A stretch of DNA of 5,513 nt, taken from Candidatus Sumerlaeota bacterium. Its GTDB lineage: Bacteria > Sumerlaeota > Sumerlaeia > MWCT01 > JAGHBZ01. The stretch is taken from NCBI GenBank assembly GCA_021160705.1, contig JAGHBZ010000466.1, forward strand, positions 1 to 5,513, read 5' to 3'. This document shows positions 5,464 to 5,513 of the stretch, piece by piece (position 1 is the stretch's first letter; each line of letters starts with the position of its first letter). The notes under the pieces are model-generated. The model was not told the origin of the DNA. It saw only the letters and a list, made by a program, of their open reading frames with translations, and did not search any database. The position numbers and the translations under genes were made by a program.

Positions 5464-5513
5464 TGTCCGTTGTGTCCGTCATGTCCGTTTAGTCCGTTAT
5501 GTCCGTTTAGTCG
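5464..5513. repeat. 9-bp tandem array of TGTCCGTTN units, cut by the window edge
   Basis: Five consecutive 9-bp units are visible: TGTCCGTTG, TGTCCGTCA, TGTCCGTTT, AGTCCGTTA, TGTCCGTTT. A partial sixth (AGTCG) runs to the last base. GTCCGT is invariant in all five complete units and the flanking positions vary. The true length is unknown because the array leaves the window. The region has no coding potential that I can support. Confidence 0.8.

Noticed and set aside
5464..5513. CRISPR-like array
   Set aside because: The units are 9 bp and directly adjacent, with no unique spacers of CRISPR length and no cas genes; it is a simple degenerate tandem repeat.

Overview
The window looks like chromosome from an uncultured Gram-negative bacterium. 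It encodes a secreted LTxxQ/CpxP-like helical protein, a DnaJ, an HtpX-type membrane protease and an AmmeMemoRadiSam-type radical SAM protein. Its intergenic DNA carries several families of 9-10 bp periodic repeats. I cannot name the phylum from the sequence. No rRNA, tRNA, CRISPR array or transposase is visible.

Left part (1-698). A short HicB-family antitoxin gene (87-272) lacks the usual C-terminal end of its family. A reading frame just upstream may be a scrap of its hicA partner. It is followed by about 425 bp without a gene. This gap holds an inverted repeat element with 28-nt arms built from 9-bp units (301-450), a 10-bp periodic ATTCG repeat (468-497) and a promoter-like site (617-646).

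Middle, + strand (699-2752). htpX (inner-membrane zinc protease, good Shine-Dalgarno site) and dnaJ (Hsp40 co-chaperone) lie 44 bp apart and form a protein quality-control pair. dnaJ has no Shine-Dalgarno site, and a promoter-like element sits so close that its transcript could be leaderless.

Middle, - strand (5041-2812). A convergent two-gene operon begins with a signal-peptide-bearing, coiled-coil LTxxQ-like protein ending in a CEGGC tail. After 28 bp comes an AmmeMemoRadiSam-type radical SAM enzyme whose N-terminus resembles a twin-arginine signal. The usual partners of that enzyme family (Memo and AMMECR1 proteins) are not in the window. An export-associated radical SAM protein next to a secreted Cys-tailed protein is the most interesting functional arrangement here.

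Right part (5042-5513). There is no confident gene. It holds the operon's likely promoter, a possible decayed reading frame, a small hairpin, another 10-bp periodic CACGAAT repeat, a nested inverted repeat (5402-5459) and a 9-bp tandem array (TGTCCGTTN) that runs off the end of the window.
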